This document shows positions 37,376 to 47,658 of a stretch of DNA of 64,000 nt, in pieces. The notes below the pieces were generated by a model. It was not told where the DNA came from. It was given only the letters and a program-made list of their open reading frames with translations, and did no database searches. The DNA is from PLOWO2-12-38-17 sp963709355 (lineage in GTDB: Bacteria; Planctomycetota; Brocadiia; Brocadiales; Brocadiaceae). The stretch is taken from the NCBI GenBank assembly GCA_963709355.1, contig CAVPVY010000005.1:2542001-2606000 (forward strand). The letters are read 5' to 3'. Position 1 is the first letter of the stretch. Every line of letters starts with the position of its first letter. The position numbers were made by a program, and so were the translations under genes.

Positions 37376-38406
37376 TTTTTATCCTCCTTGCAAGACATCT
37401 TAGTGATTTTAAGATTTTCTTCTATCTCACGCAAGATATCATTCGCAACCTCAATAGCTCTTAAACCTTCCTCACCGGAAACTACAGGTTCTTTATGATT
37501 TACTATACAGTCAACAAAAGATTCAAGCTCTTTCTTTAGCGGTTCATAATCGTCCATCTTTATATGTTCTATCTTAAGTAGATCTCCAAAGACATAACTT
37601 TTGAGGTCTGCAATAGTGGAAAAATTTGTGTCAGAGATGTTTAACGACTTTAATGTCAGTTCCGGTGATTTTTTATATATTAATGCATCTTTTTTCTGAT
37701 AATCAATAGAAATATATGAATCTTCAGAAAATAATCTTATCTTACGCATTGGTGTAATTGACACGCGGCTCGCCGTTACATTTGCTACACATCCATTCTG
37801 AAATTGAACCCTAACATTGGCAATGTCTTCTTTATCTGAAATAACGTTCACACCAACAGCATCAATTTTTTTTACTTTTGAATTAGTTATGTAAAGCAGA
37901 ATATCTATGTCATGTATCATCAAATCAAGTACCACACCAATATCTGCAGACCTAAATGTAAAGGGACTCAACCTGTGACATTCAATAAACCTGGGATTAA
38001 TCGATAGTCTTTTAATTGCAGCTATTGCAGGATTAAATCTTTCAATATACCCTGCTTGAAGAACCAGTCCCTTTGCTTTGCTTATATCTATCAATTCTCT
38101 CGCCTCTAAAACTGTCCCTGTCATTGGTTTTTCAATCATGACATGGACACCTTGCAGCAGGAAGTCTTTTGCTATGGCATAATGCGACTTTGTGGGTACT
38201 GCTATACTTACTGCCTGTACCTTGTCTATTATATCCTTATAATTTAAAAAACAGTCGGTATTATATTGTTGAGCGACTTTTTCTGCCTGTTTGCGTTGTA
38301 TATCTACAACACCAAACAACGCTACTCCGGGCATTTCTGCATAGACCCTTGCATGTTCTTTCCCAAGATGCCCAACACCCACCACTGCAACTTTTAATCT
38401 ATGCAT
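37372..38406 (-). CDS. Gfo/Idh/MocA-family dehydrogenase, possible GnnA-type UDP-GlcNAc 3-dehydrogenase
   Basis: 344 residues. Nucleotide-binding KVAVVGVGHLGKEHARVY at the N-terminus, then EKPMTGTVLEARELI with the conserved Lys-Pro and DLMIHDIDILLYI near 170 with the family HD. It lies 8 bp after lpxA. In Acidithiobacillus and Leptospira a Gfo/Idh/MocA enzyme, GnnA, sits beside lpxA and with GnnB makes the 2,3-diamino sugar for lipid A. That role is inferred from position only; no GnnB aminotransferase is next to it here. Confidence 0.85.
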   Translation of the reverse strand: MHRLKVAVVGVGHLGKEHARVYAEMPGVALFGVVDIQRKQAEKVAQQYNTDCFLNYKDIIDKVQAVSIAVPTKSHYAIAKDFLLQGVHVMIEKPMTGTVLEARELIDISKAKGLVLQAGYIERFNPAIAAIKRLSINPRFIECHRLSPFTFRSADIGVVLDLMIHDIDILLYITNSKVKKIDAVGVNVISDKEDIANVRVQFQNGCVANVTASRVSITPMRKIRLFSEDSYISIDYQKKDALIYKKSPELTLKSLNISDTNFSTIADLKSYVFGDLLKIEHIKMDDYEPLKKELESFVDCIVNHKEPVVSGEEGLRAIEVANDILREIEENLKITKMSCKEDKK

Positions 38407-38413
38407 ATTAATA

Positions 38414-39245
38414 CTAATAGGTAGCTAATGCAGAATATCGAAAAGATTCCCGATATCTTCCAAACCTACCCTTATCAATATTTTGCAAAAAAGTAATAAG
38501 ATATTTAACTTCGGGAGAAATATCCTTTTGTTTTTCCATTTCCTCTAAAGCAGTGTGTCTGTTTAATTCGTCCGTACGAAATAACAACTTAAATGCCCTT
38601 TTAATATCTTCGAGTTGTTCTCTTGAAAATCCCTCTCTCTCTAGACCAACAACATTAATCTGTCGTATTCTGGCTGGATGTCCCTCAATAATTACATAAG
38701 GTGGCACATCTTGGACAACTCTGGTAAGACCTCCCACATATGCATATCGTCCAATAGTCACAAAAGGTTGCACACCAACAAGTCCCATTAACTTTGCGCT
38801 CTTTTCCACTATAATGTGACCACCAAGCAATACTCCATTTGCCAATAAGCACATTGTCCTCTATAATGCAGTCATGAGCAATATGAACACATGCCATGAT
38901 AAAGTTATTGTTGCCAAGCACAGTCTTTCCACCACCGCCAGCGGTACCAACATTTATAGTCACACATTCACGAATAACATTGTTGTCGCCCATCAAAAGG
39001 GAGGTAAGCTCACCTTTGTACTTAAGGTCTTGAGGTTCTTCGCCCAAAACCGCATTTGGATAAATAATATTATTCTTACCTATCGTTGTATTCCCTGTAA
39101 TTGTCACACTATTTTTAACAATCGTTCCTTCTCCAATCGTAACATTGGTACCGATCACCGAAAAAGGCCCAATTTCAACATCGTCACCTAAAACTGCATC
39201 GGGATGTACGATTGCCGATTGATGAATTTTCATTTTGTTTTCCAT
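38414..39245 (-). CDS. lpxA: UDP-N-acetylglucosamine acyltransferase LpxA, one apparent frameshift
   Basis: First step of lipid A synthesis, cytoplasmic trimer. The left-handed beta-helix hexapeptides begin HQSAIVHPDAVLGDDVEIGPFSVIG; the catalytic His lies in ACVHIAHDCIIEDNV. At about 38845 an extra G shifts the frame; the second frame continues NGVLLGGHIIVEKSAKLMG, FVTIGRYAYVGG, PARIRQINVVGLEREGF and the helical C-terminus. Total about 277 residues, close to normal. Start is ATG 39245 or 39233 (MKIHQSAIVH). Follows lpxC by 56 bp; no fabZ or lpxD in between. Confidence 0.92.
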
Positions 39246-39301
39246 TCAATCTGACATTCTAATTTTTCGCATTCCTATGTAACTTTTTTCGTCTGGTTTA
39301 T

Positions 39302-40160
39302 TCATGCAACTTTTGCAATCTTTTTTGCCAATTGAACATTTAAAGAATGTCCAGATTTATTTGCTATTATACGTCCACGAATTAAAACGTTAGCCAGATA
39401 AAGGTCTCCTATAAGATCTAAAACCTTATGCCTTACAAACTCATCCGGAAACCTTAATTCTGCAGATTCCATAGAAATAGGTTTTGTAATTTTCCCGTCT
39501 TTATGTACGATAATACTATTTTCGTCTGTAATACCTTTACCCAAACCAAGTTTTTTAAACTCATCAACGTTTGTACTCAGATCCAAACGTCCTTGCAGGC
39601 GCAATTTCTTTACAGAAATTTGACTCAGTTAATTCAATATCGTAAGTTTGCTGTTTTATAAAAGAACCACTAAAATCAATTGTATAAGAAAGCATAAATC
39701 CTCTATCATGCGGTACTGCCATAATGCTTGCATCTCCGTTATTTACCATGATAGGTGTCTTTACTGTAAAAATTTTCTTACTACCACCAAGGCTCACAAT
39801 ACGCGCTTTCTTGAGAACTTCAAGAAAGATGCTGCGCGCTACCGTCTCCTGCAGGAATTTCTCGTACCATTTATCTCTATCTCTATATTGTCAATCCCCA
39901 ATCCTGCAAGAGCCGCCATAAGGTGCTCTACGCTTTCTACCTCCGCTTTCTCATTTTTCAGAAAAATGCGTTTATAACTGTTCGACAACGCATGCACACT
40001 AGCGCTTACTTTCGGCCGCTCGGGCAAATCCACACGCACAAAATATATACCTGCATCTAATGGCGCAGGTTTAAAATGGAGACTTGTGGCTTCTCCACTA
40101 AACATCCCTATGCCAGAGTATACCGACTTCGCTGCCAATTGTCTTCTGAGTAATGTCCAC
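39302..40160 (-). CDS. lpxC: UDP-3-O-acyl-N-acetylglucosamine deacetylase LpxC, about four apparent frameshifts
   Basis: Zinc enzyme committing lipid A synthesis. Best start is GTG 40160 (VDITQKTIGSEV) after AGGGAA, two bases beyond the skp stop. Frames join as VYSGIGMFSGEATSLHF; SVEHLMAALAGLGIDN (zinc His); EIPAGDGS; SIFLEVLKKARIVSLGG; EIAPARTFGSEYN; VDEFKKLGLGKGITDEN; LRFPDEFVRHKVLDLIGDLYL (zinc His and Asp); SGHSLN. One break is an AAA where AA is expected (TACAAACGTT). No FabZ fusion, unlike many planctomycetes and Bacteroidetes. Confidence 0.9.
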
Positions 40161-40163
40161 GAA

Positions 40164-40836
40164 CTACTTTCCCTTGCTCGCTTCGGAATATTTTTTGTTT
40201 AAGCTATTAATCACCTGATTTGTAATATCAACCGATTCGGAATGATACAAGACTGTTTTTATCCCGACTTTAAACTGTAATTCAGAAATCCCTCCGCTCT
40301 TGCAACTCCGGCTCTTCCTTTTTAATAATCAAATCATATTGTTCACGCTTACCTATACCTTCGATTTCTCTACAGACTTCTGTATAGAGACTTCCGAAAT
40401 AGTCCTTATACTTTTTCATAAGACTCTTTTCAGCAAATTTCGCGTAGGATTCCAACTCCATATTCTTTTTTTCAAATGTTTCTTCGTCCCTTTTTCTGGC
40501 CTCACTCCCCAAATCCAACAACTGTATCTTCTCGTTTAAACTCACCAGTTCTTTCTTCTTGTCGTTGATAATTTTTTGATATTGCTTTTCCTGTTCTTTT
40601 AGCTGTGCATCAAATACCTTCCTCTTCTCATATTTCTCAAATACAGTGTTTAAATCAACAACGCCAACCCTTAAACTTCTGTTAGCGCCGTATTCCTTCG
40701 CCTTCATTGATGATGACGCAGAAACCGCAATTTCCTTTTGAGACGGAACAGCCTGGTCCTGCTCTTTTGCATGGACATCACTCAATAAAAGTGATACACA
40801 CGTTAAAATTAACACAAAACAAAAAATAATTTTCAT
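40164..40836 (-). CDS. skp: OmpH/Skp-family periplasmic chaperone, one apparent frameshift
   Basis: Signal peptide (IIFCFVLILTCVSLLLSDVHA), then a long charged coiled-coil (VFEKYEKRKVFDAQLKEQEKQYQKI). The first frame stops at 40282. One base shift near 40295 continues SGGISELQFKVGIKTVLYHSESVDITNQVINSLN, the normal OmpH C-terminus, to a stop at 40164 directly before the lpxC GTG. About 223 residues. Carries unfolded outer-membrane proteins to the BAM complex, consistent with bamA immediately upstream. Confidence 0.88.
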
Positions 40837-40875
40837 ATTTCTATCCTTACAATATAACTTTCCACGGTTTCATAA

Positions 40876-43253
40876 TTAAAAGCTACTGCCTCCTCCAAAA
40901 TTAAATGAAAAAGCCTGTGTTTCATCCCCATCCTCTTTTATAATAGGAATACCATAATCAATTGCTATCGTAGAGCGTCCAAGAAATGGTATACTTATTC
41001 TCAAACCAGCGCCAGTGGATAATCTGAAGTGGTCAAAATTAACATCACTAACACCTTCGTCTGCCTTTCCACTGTCAACAAAAACTGCCGCACGTAAAAT
41101 CTCCTTGTAAATCGGTACTAGATACTCCGTGTTCATTAAAACCAATACATCGCCACCGATTTGATTGCCTGTTTTTTCATCTACAGGCGACACACCCCTA
41201 TATCGGAAACCCCTGAGAGAGCCGTATCCACCCGCAAAAAATCTCTCAAATATAGGGACTTCTTCGCTGGTTGTTGACTGCACAATACCCAAGGTTCCTC
41301 CGTATTCCAGGACATGCTTTCCCCACTTGGGTACTTCAAAAAGCGGCATATACTTTACAGAATGTATTTTGTATTTCACCAAATCCACATCCACACCAGA
41401 ATACTCAATCGAGGTGTCTCCTTCAAAACCCTTCGTTGGCATATATATGTTATCTGTCTTGCTCATATTTGCAAATAGCGCAATACTAGACTTCAAATAG
41501 CTTCCCTCTGCCTCCAGTACATCAAGAGACGTATCTTCTTTGGAATTCTTTCTTTCAATATCAATATACTCGAATGCAGGGCTTAATTTTACGAAAAAAT
41601 CCTTTACGATTTCCCTGCCAACGGTAACGCTTGAGCCCATAGTTTGTTCCTGGTATTCAGTATACCATCTCAGATAATTAAACAAGCTGGTGCCGGCGCT
41701 GTATGGAGAATCAAAGACAGCGGGATTAGTCAAAGACATCATGATTTCAGTCCTCTCGAAACCAGGACTAAACCTCATGGTTAATATCTCACCTGCTCCA
41801 CGAAAAGCATTTCCTTCCAAAAAATCCGTCCAGCTTTTCGGAAGATCAAAGATATCAAAATTCCTGTCAGTATAAGAAATATCACCAAATGCGCCTACAT
41901 TTGCACCATAACCTCCACCAAACCGCAACATTCCTGTCCTTCCTTCTTTAACATCAAGCAATATATTCTGCTTGTTTGGTTCAGAACCAGGTTCAAAATT
42001 TATTCCTGCAGGCATACCCGATTCCATATCAAAATATCCTGTATTCACCAAACGCCTCTGACTGTCGCGTATCTTTTCAGTATCCAGTCTTTCGCCCGGA
42101 TAAAAAGTAAGTTGACGTCTGATTACATTGTCTCTGGTCTTATCGTTTCCTGTAATTTTAACTTTCTCAATGTAGTACCTGTCTTTTTCATCTATATCAA
42201 AAGATATATTTACCTTAGCCCCCTTTGAATCAAACGTATGTTTTTCTTTAACAGCAGTAGCAATATATCCTTGCTCTCCGTAAATCAAACGCAACTGATA
42301 TGTATCCTTTTCAACTGCATCAAGAAAGAAAGGACCGCCTTCTTTTAACTTTATCTTTTCTTTTAACTCTTCTTCAGTAAAAAGATTTGTACCATTTATA
42401 TTCAGACTTTTCACATAATATCTTTCGCCTTCTTTTATATGCATGGTAATAAACATGTCAGAATTATCTTCACTATATGCCAATTCCCATCCAACCTCAA
42501 CATCTAACCATCCATTATTCATATAAAACTCTTTTATCTTTACAATATCAGCATCAAACTTTTTTTTGTCAAATCTGCCAGGAAAAATAAAAGATGGAAA
42601 ATGCTTCTGCTTTGTTTCCGCCTGCTTAAGGAGTTTCCTTCTTTTAAAACCAGTGTTTCCCTCAAAATTAATCTTGGCAATACGGGTCTTGGGTCCTTCT
42701 TCCATGTTAAAAACCAAAACTGTTTTACCATCAACTACATTACTTTCTGCATGCACCTGTACCCGTAAAAACATTTTTTTATGTAATACTCTCTAATCTT
42801 TTCCTCGTCCATTTTAAGTAAATATGGTTTTATATAATCTCCTACTTTTATTTCTATCTGTTTTTTTAACGTTTTAGTTTTAATCTTTTCATTGCCATGA
42901 AACTGTATTTCATCTATCACCGCACGTTCTGTAACAATAAAAACAAGTTTGAAACCTTCTTTTATGTCTTCAAGTTCTACTTCTATATTGTCAAAGAACC
43001 CCAACGACCATATTGAATCAACGTCCTGACTTACCAACTGTGGGTCGTATGGATACCCTTCCCTTACCCTAATACTGCTTCTAATTGCTGCCGTACTTAT
43101 TCTCTGGTTGCCTTTAATTTCAATCTTTTTAATAATACCTGCTACTTTTTCCTGGTTTTCAGCACAAATTGAAGTTGAATACCCGAAAAACAAGGTTAGA
43201 ACAAGCATTACGATTATACTCGTTGCCTGCAATAAAACCTTGTCTGGTTTCAT
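40876..43253 (-). CDS. bamA: Outer-membrane assembly factor BamA, one apparent frameshift
   Basis: Omp85 protein that inserts beta-barrel proteins in the outer membrane. The N-terminal frame has a signal peptide and the first POTRA domains (IIKKIEIKGNQRIST; AVIDEIQFHGNEKIKT); it breaks at an A7 run near 42780 (YIKK, then FLRVQVHAESNV). The second frame has further POTRAs and the barrel with FFAGGYGSLRGFRYRG near the conserved L6 motif, ending FNFGGGSSF. About 792 residues in total. Its start overlaps the dnaB stop (ATGA). Evidence that this organism has a true outer membrane. Confidence 0.93.
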
Positions 43254-44590
43254 TTGATACCCACCGAGGCTAAACTTTCGAAGCGCATAAAATGCGAAAG
43301 AAATGTTAATTTCACTACTCCAGTTGGCCCATTTCTCTGTTTGGCAATAATGAGTTCAGCCGCATCATCATTTTTTTCTGGATCATAATACTTATCCCTG
43401 TGTAAAAGGACAATGACATCGGCATCCTGTTCAATAGACCCTGACTCACGCAAATCAGACATTCTTGGTCTGTGCCCTTCCCTTGCCTCAACAGATCTAT
43501 TTAACTGAGAAACAGCAATTACTGGTATAGACAATTCTCTGGCGAGTGATTTTAATCCACGAGAAATTATAGAAATTTCCTGTTGACGATTTTCTATCCC
43601 CCGTGGTGCTTCCATTAACTGTAAATAATCCACAACAACCATTTGTATATTATATTGCGCTTTCAACCTCCGCGCCTTTGCACGGACCTCCAAGACTGTA
43701 AGTCCCGGCACATCATCAATAAAAATCGGCGCTTCCGAAAGAGACCCCATCCCGTAAGAAAGGGCACTCCATTGTTTATCCTCAAGAAACCCTCTTCTTA
43801 ATTTGTGCGCGTCTATACGTGCGTGGGAGCAAAGCATATTCTGAGCTACTTGCTGTGCAGACATCTCCTGTGAAAATACTATAACGGGTTTTTTTTCCAC
43901 AATACCAACGTGTTCAACCATATTCAATGCAAGACTAGTTTTACCCATACTCGGTCTTGCTGCAATTATAATTAATTCCGATGGCTGCAAACCACACGTA
44001 AGGTCATCCAAATCATAAAAGCCAGTGGATAATCCTGTTAGTCTGCTCTGTCTGTCATGTAGACTTTCAATACGACTAAATGTATCTTTAAGGATTTCAT
44101 TTAATTTAGTTGACGAAACTTCAAACTTTTTCTGAGTAACATCAAATATAGCTCTTTCTGATGCGTCTAGTAAATGGTCAGTTTCGACTGATTCATCAAA
44201 GGCTTGTTTTTGTATATTAGAAGCGACCTCTATTAAGTGCCTTTTGACCGCCTTTTCTCGTACTACATTTGCATAAAATTCTACATTTCCTATCGTAGGA
44301 ACAGCACTTTCCAGTTCTAAAAGATACTCTTCACCACCAATCTTTTCCAGCAACGACCGCTTTTTCAGTTCTTCTCTGAGAATAACCAAATCAATCGGTA
44401 TTCCCTTATCATAGAGGTCAATAATAATTTGAAATAATTCCTGGTGCGCTGTTTTATAAAAACTCTGTTTATTAAGAATAGGCACGACAACACTGACAAC
44501 CTCATTGTCAAGAATCATCGCACCCAGAACACATATTTCAGCCTCAATGCTCTGCGGAAGAGTACGCTCAAGCATGGTTTCAGCAACCAT
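43250..44590 (-). CDS. dnaB: Replicative DNA helicase DnaB
   Basis: 446 residues. N-terminal domain (LPQSIEAEICVLGAMI), then the RecA-type core with Walker A AARPSMGKTSLALNM, Walker B VVVDYLQLM and the DLRESGSIEQDADVI motif. No intein. It follows rplI, the common bacterial rpsF-ssb-rpsR-rplI-dnaB order. Confidence 0.97.
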   Translation of the reverse strand: MVAETMLERTLPQSIEAEICVLGAMILDNEVVSVVVPILNKQSFYKTAHQELFQIIIDLYDKGIPIDLVILREELKKRSLLEKIGGEEYLLELESAVPTIGNVEFYANVVREKAVKRHLIEVASNIQKQAFDESVETDHLLDASERAIFDVTQKKFEVSSTKLNEILKDTFSRIESLHDRQSRLTGLSTGFYDLDDLTCGLQPSELIIIAARPSMGKTSLALNMVEHVGIVEKKPVIVFSQEMSAQQVAQNMLCSHARIDAHKLRRGFLEDKQWSALSYGMGSLSEAPIFIDDVPGLTVLEVRAKARRLKAQYNIQMVVVDYLQLMEAPRGIENRQQEISIISRGLKSLARELSIPVIAVSQLNRSVEAREGHRPRMSDLRESGSIEQDADVIVLLHRDKYYDPEKNDDAAELIIAKQRNGPTGVVKLTFLSHFMRFESLASVGIK

Positions 44591-44611
44591 TATTATTGCC
44601 TTCTAAAATTA

Positions 44612-45076
44612 TTATTTTTCTTGCTTATCAGTATCTTTTCTAACTACCGATATTTTGCATTTCGTTTGCATTTCAAAGTTCAAAGCAACCTGGACATCGT
44701 ATGTACCGCATACTTTTATCGGATTATCCAATTTTACCATATCTTTGCTCACAGGATACCCTTCTTTCTCCAGCACTTCCGCTATGTTAGCAGGCGTAAC
44801 AGAGCCAAACAGCTTTCCTTCTTCATTCGCTTTTACAAAAATCGTACAGGAAGCAGTAGAAATTTTCTCCAAAACGTCTTTTAGGCACTCCCTTTCTTCC
44901 TTCAACTGCATTTCTACCTTTATCTTTTCTTTTTCTACTTGCTTTAAATTGGCAGGAGAAACATAAGTGGCTAATCCTTTCGGTAACAAATAATTCCTTG
45001 CATAACCATCTTTTACTTTAACGATATCGCCAATTCTTCCCAGCTTATCAACATTATTTTTCAACAACAGTTCCAT
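44612..45076 (-). CDS. rplI: 50S ribosomal protein L9
   Basis: 154 residues. The N-terminal rRNA-binding domain reads MELLLKNNVDKLGRIGDIV then VKDGYARNYLLPKGLA, the L9 signature, followed by the long connecting helix and C-terminal domain (ITEFSI-like fold, GKLFGSVTPANIAEVL). It lies 12 bp after rpsR. Confidence 0.97.
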   Translation of the reverse strand: MELLLKNNVDKLGRIGDIVKVKDGYARNYLLPKGLATYVSPANLKQVEKEKIKVEMQLKEERECLKDVLEKISTASCTIFVKANEEGKLFGSVTPANIAEVLEKEGYPVSKDMVKLDNPIKVCGTYDVQVALNFEMQTKCKISVVRKDTDKQEK

Positions 45077-45088
45077 TTTAATCTCCTC

Positions 45089-45310
45089 CTATGTAACATA
45101 AGGAAGCAGTGCCATAAATCTTGCCCTTTTAATAGAAATCTTTACTGAACGTTGATGACGTGCACAGTTACCAGAGCGCTTCCTTGAAAAAAGTTTACCC
45201 TGGATTGTAATGAGTTTCGGTAAAAACTGTGTATCTTTATAATCCACAGCATCCATTCCCGCCCTACAAAAACGACATTTACTTGTTTTGTTTAACATCT
45301 TTCTGGTCAT
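45089..45310 (-). CDS. rpsR: 30S ribosomal protein S18
   Basis: 73 residues, with KCRFCRAGMDAVDYKD, then LITIQGKLFSRKRSGNCARHQ and RARFMALLPY, the S18 signature. The extra Cys pair (CRFC with a later Cys/His) marks a zinc-type S18. Located between ssb and rplI. Confidence 0.96.
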   Translation of the reverse strand: MTRKMLNKTSKCRFCRAGMDAVDYKDTQFLPKLITIQGKLFSRKRSGNCARHQRSVKISIKRARFMALLPYVT

Positions 45311-45345
45311 TGTCTCTTATCCTTCAAAAAATCCTATAAAAAACT

Positions 45346-45780
45346 TCAAAATGGTATTTCTTCATTATTAATATCAACGTCTCCATGCGCAGAATCAGAG
45401 GAACCGCCTCCTTTCGACGAATCCCCTGTCGTCTCCTGTTGGCGTTTGGAAGTCGCACCGATAAATTGAAAATTATCGGCAACAACACGAAGCGTACTCC
45501 TCTTTTGTCCATCTTTTGTTTCCCACTGATTGAATTGTAACCGTCCCTCAATAAAAATTGGATTTCCTTTATTGAAATATTCACCTATAATCTCAGCCCT
45601 GCGCCCAAAAATACTAACATCAACATAACACACCTCTTCTTTTTGTTCACCACTTTTAGAAGTCCATGCACTATTGATAGCAAGCCCAAAGCTTGCTATA
45701 GCTAATCCTGTTGATGTATACCTCAACTCCGGATCTCGAGTCAGATTTCCCATTAGAAATACTTTATTAAGACTTGCCAT
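45346..45780 (-). CDS. ssb: Single-stranded DNA-binding protein
   Basis: 144 residues. OB fold beginning ASLNKVFLMGNLTRDPELRY, with FFNKGNPIFIEGRLQ-type strand further on, a Gly/Ser-rich linker, and the acidic tip NNEEIPF that docks repair and replication partners. Placed between rpsF and rpsR, the usual bacterial context. Confidence 0.96.
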   Translation of the reverse strand: MASLNKVFLMGNLTRDPELRYTSTGLAIASFGLAINSAWTSKSGEQKEEVCYVDVSIFGRRAEIIGEYFNKGNPIFIEGRLQFNQWETKDGQKRSTLRVVADNFQFIGATSKRQQETTGDSSKGGGSSDSAHGDVDINNEEIPF

Positions 45781-45938
45781 ATATAACTCCGCTATGTATT
45801 ATAAGTATATAGTAGCGAATTTGCGTACACCTCAAAATATAAAAGCAGTAAAGTAACCGCTTAAATAACAAAGTTGTAATATTATACAACGAATATATAA
45901 CATAACTATAATGTATGTTCGTAAATCCATGACCCCTT

Positions 45939-46340
45939 CTAGGTATTTACAGGAACAACGCTTTCCACAAGCAAGTCTAACGCTTCCATTTCAGGTATCT
46001 TATCTGTATCCTTTTCCGCCGTGCTACTCACACCCATCTGAGACAAATCTTCGATTTTATCATCTTTTACAATCAGAAAACGAATAATAGAATCAACAAA
46101 TTGAAAATCTCTCTTTATTGCAGTAATAACATTGCTTTTCGCATTGAAATGTATTAAAAGATATGTCCCTCTCCTATGCCCTTTAATTTTATATGCCAAT
46201 TTTTTTTCACCCCACTTTTCAGTTTTAATTATCTCAGCACCATTTTTTTGTAAAACAACGTGGATTTGATTTACCACATTGTCCCACTCAGTAATGGCGC
46301 GTGCATTATCAATTAAAAACAAGCCCTCATACATTTTCAA
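45939..46340 (-). CDS. rpsF: 30S ribosomal protein S6
   Basis: 133 residues. MKMYEGLFLIDNARA at the start, GAEIIKTEKWGEKKLAYKIKGHRRGTY, and FVDSIIRFLIVK identify S6. A C-terminal tail of ~30 residues extends past the fold. A gap of 158 bp separates it from ssb. Confidence 0.96.
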   Translation of the reverse strand: MKMYEGLFLIDNARAITEWDNVVNQIHVVLQKNGAEIIKTEKWGEKKLAYKIKGHRRGTYLLIHFNAKSNVITAIKRDFQFVDSIIRFLIVKDDKIEDLSQMGVSSTAEKDTDKIPEMEALDLLVESVVPVNT

Positions 46341-46404
46341 ATTCTCTTCCTCCTTTTCATAATTATATATTAATACATAACAAAATTACATTTCAAAGAT
46401 TAAT

Positions 46405-46959
46405 TTAATTAAATTTATTCATACATACCTCGATACCTTCGAAAATCCATGTTCTTAAAGCCATGCAAGCCCTTTCGATGGTTTCCGCAACTGCTGCTTC
46501 TTCTTCTTTTGAAAACGAAGAAAGCACATACCCACTTGGGTCTTCAGCCTCAGGACGTCCTATTCCTACCTTCAAACGAGAAAAATCAGTAGTTCCCAAA
46601 TAAGTTGATATGGATTCCAAACCTCGATGCCCACCACAACCGCCCTCACTCCTTAAACGTATCTTTCCCAGCGGCAGATCCATATCATCACATATAACCA
46701 GAATATTTTGTAAATCACACTTATACATGTCTACAGCATCTTTTACAGCCGGCCCACTAACATTCATATAAGTTTGTGGTTTTAATAATACAACTTCTTC
46801 ATCATTAACCAGCTTCTTTGAAAAAAAAGATTTAAATTTCTTCTGAGTAAATTCCATTTCATGCTTCTGTGCGAAATGGTCTATTACCATAAACCCAAAA
46901 TTATGCCTAGTTTTTATATACTTCTCCCCAGGATTACCTAATCCTATAATAATCTTCAT
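46405..46959 (-). CDS. pth: Peptidyl-tRNA hydrolase
   Basis: 184 residues. IIGLGNPGEKYIKTRHNFGF carries the catalytic Asn and His, and ICDDMDLPLGKIRLRSEGGCGGHRGL the Asp and the peptidyl-tRNA-binding loop. Frees tRNA from stalled peptides. It lies 14 bp after rplY. Confidence 0.96.
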   Translation of the reverse strand: MKIIIGLGNPGEKYIKTRHNFGFMVIDHFAQKHEMEFTQKKFKSFFSKKLVNDEEVVLLKPQTYMNVSGPAVKDAVDMYKCDLQNILVICDDMDLPLGKIRLRSEGGCGGHRGLESISTYLGTTDFSRLKVGIGRPEAEDPSGYVLSSFSKEEEAAVAETIERACMALRTWIFEGIEVCMNKFN

Positions 46960-46973
46960 TAATAAACGCCATA

Positions 46974-47627
46974 TTAAGTCTTTTTTCCTGTTTCTGGCGG
47001 CGCTTCTTCCTCTCCCTCTTTTGGTTTCTTGGTTATAACCTCAGGTTCGGCAAGTAATTCTTCTTCAGATACTGCCTTTTCTTCAACAACATGATGCACA
47101 GAGGCAACAACCGCCTCAGGATCAGATACATAGTGAATACCTTCTAGTAATGGTAATTCCTTAACATGTAATGACTTTCCAATTCCTAACTCGGATATAT
47201 TCAATTTTATCTTTTCTGGAATTACTGTTGAAAGACATTCTACCTCAACATCTTTCATAACATGGGTTAATACACCGCCTTCTTTAACTCCAACAGACTC
47301 ACCATACAATTCTATAGGGGTTCTTACTCTAACCTTCTCGTTTAAATCAACCCGAGAAAAATCCACATGGAGTATGCTATCCCTAAGATTGTCATATTGT
47401 ATATCCTTTATAAGAGCAGATTCTTTTTTATTATCAAATGTTACAAAAACCATCCTTGCCTTGGCGCGTAATATATGCACAAAATCGTCTTCCTTTAAAG
47501 AAAGCATAACATTATCTTGTTTGTGCCCATATAAAATGGCTGGAATCTTTCCAGCATCCCTTAGCTTTCTGACAGCTTTGCTTCCTTTAGTACTTCTTTT
47601 TTCTGTTTTCAATTCTAAAATCTTCAT
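46974..47627 (-). CDS. rplY: 50S ribosomal protein L25/general stress protein CTC
   Basis: 217 residues, the long CTC form with a C-terminal beta domain (TPIELYGESVGVKEGGVL) after the 5S-rRNA-binding L25 domain (GSKAVRKLRDAGKIPAILYG). An acidic tail ends in EEEAPPETGKKT. The order prs-rplY-pth is widely conserved. Confidence 0.95.
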   Translation of the reverse strand: MKILELKTEKRSTKGSKAVRKLRDAGKIPAILYGHKQDNVMLSLKEDDFVHILRAKARMVFVTFDNKKESALIKDIQYDNLRDSILHVDFSRVDLNEKVRVRTPIELYGESVGVKEGGVLTHVMKDVEVECLSTVIPEKIKLNISELGIGKSLHVKELPLLEGIHYVSDPEAVVASVHHVVEEKAVSEEELLAEPEVITKKPKEGEEEAPPETGKKT

Positions 47628-47658
47628 CTATTAATTACTCCATATAAACATAAAATTA

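Noticed and set aside
39302..43253. Programmed frameshifting in lpxC, skp and bamA
   Set aside because: Several different shifts in one gene, without shared slippery sites or downstream structures, do not fit programmed frameshifting. Sequence error is simpler.
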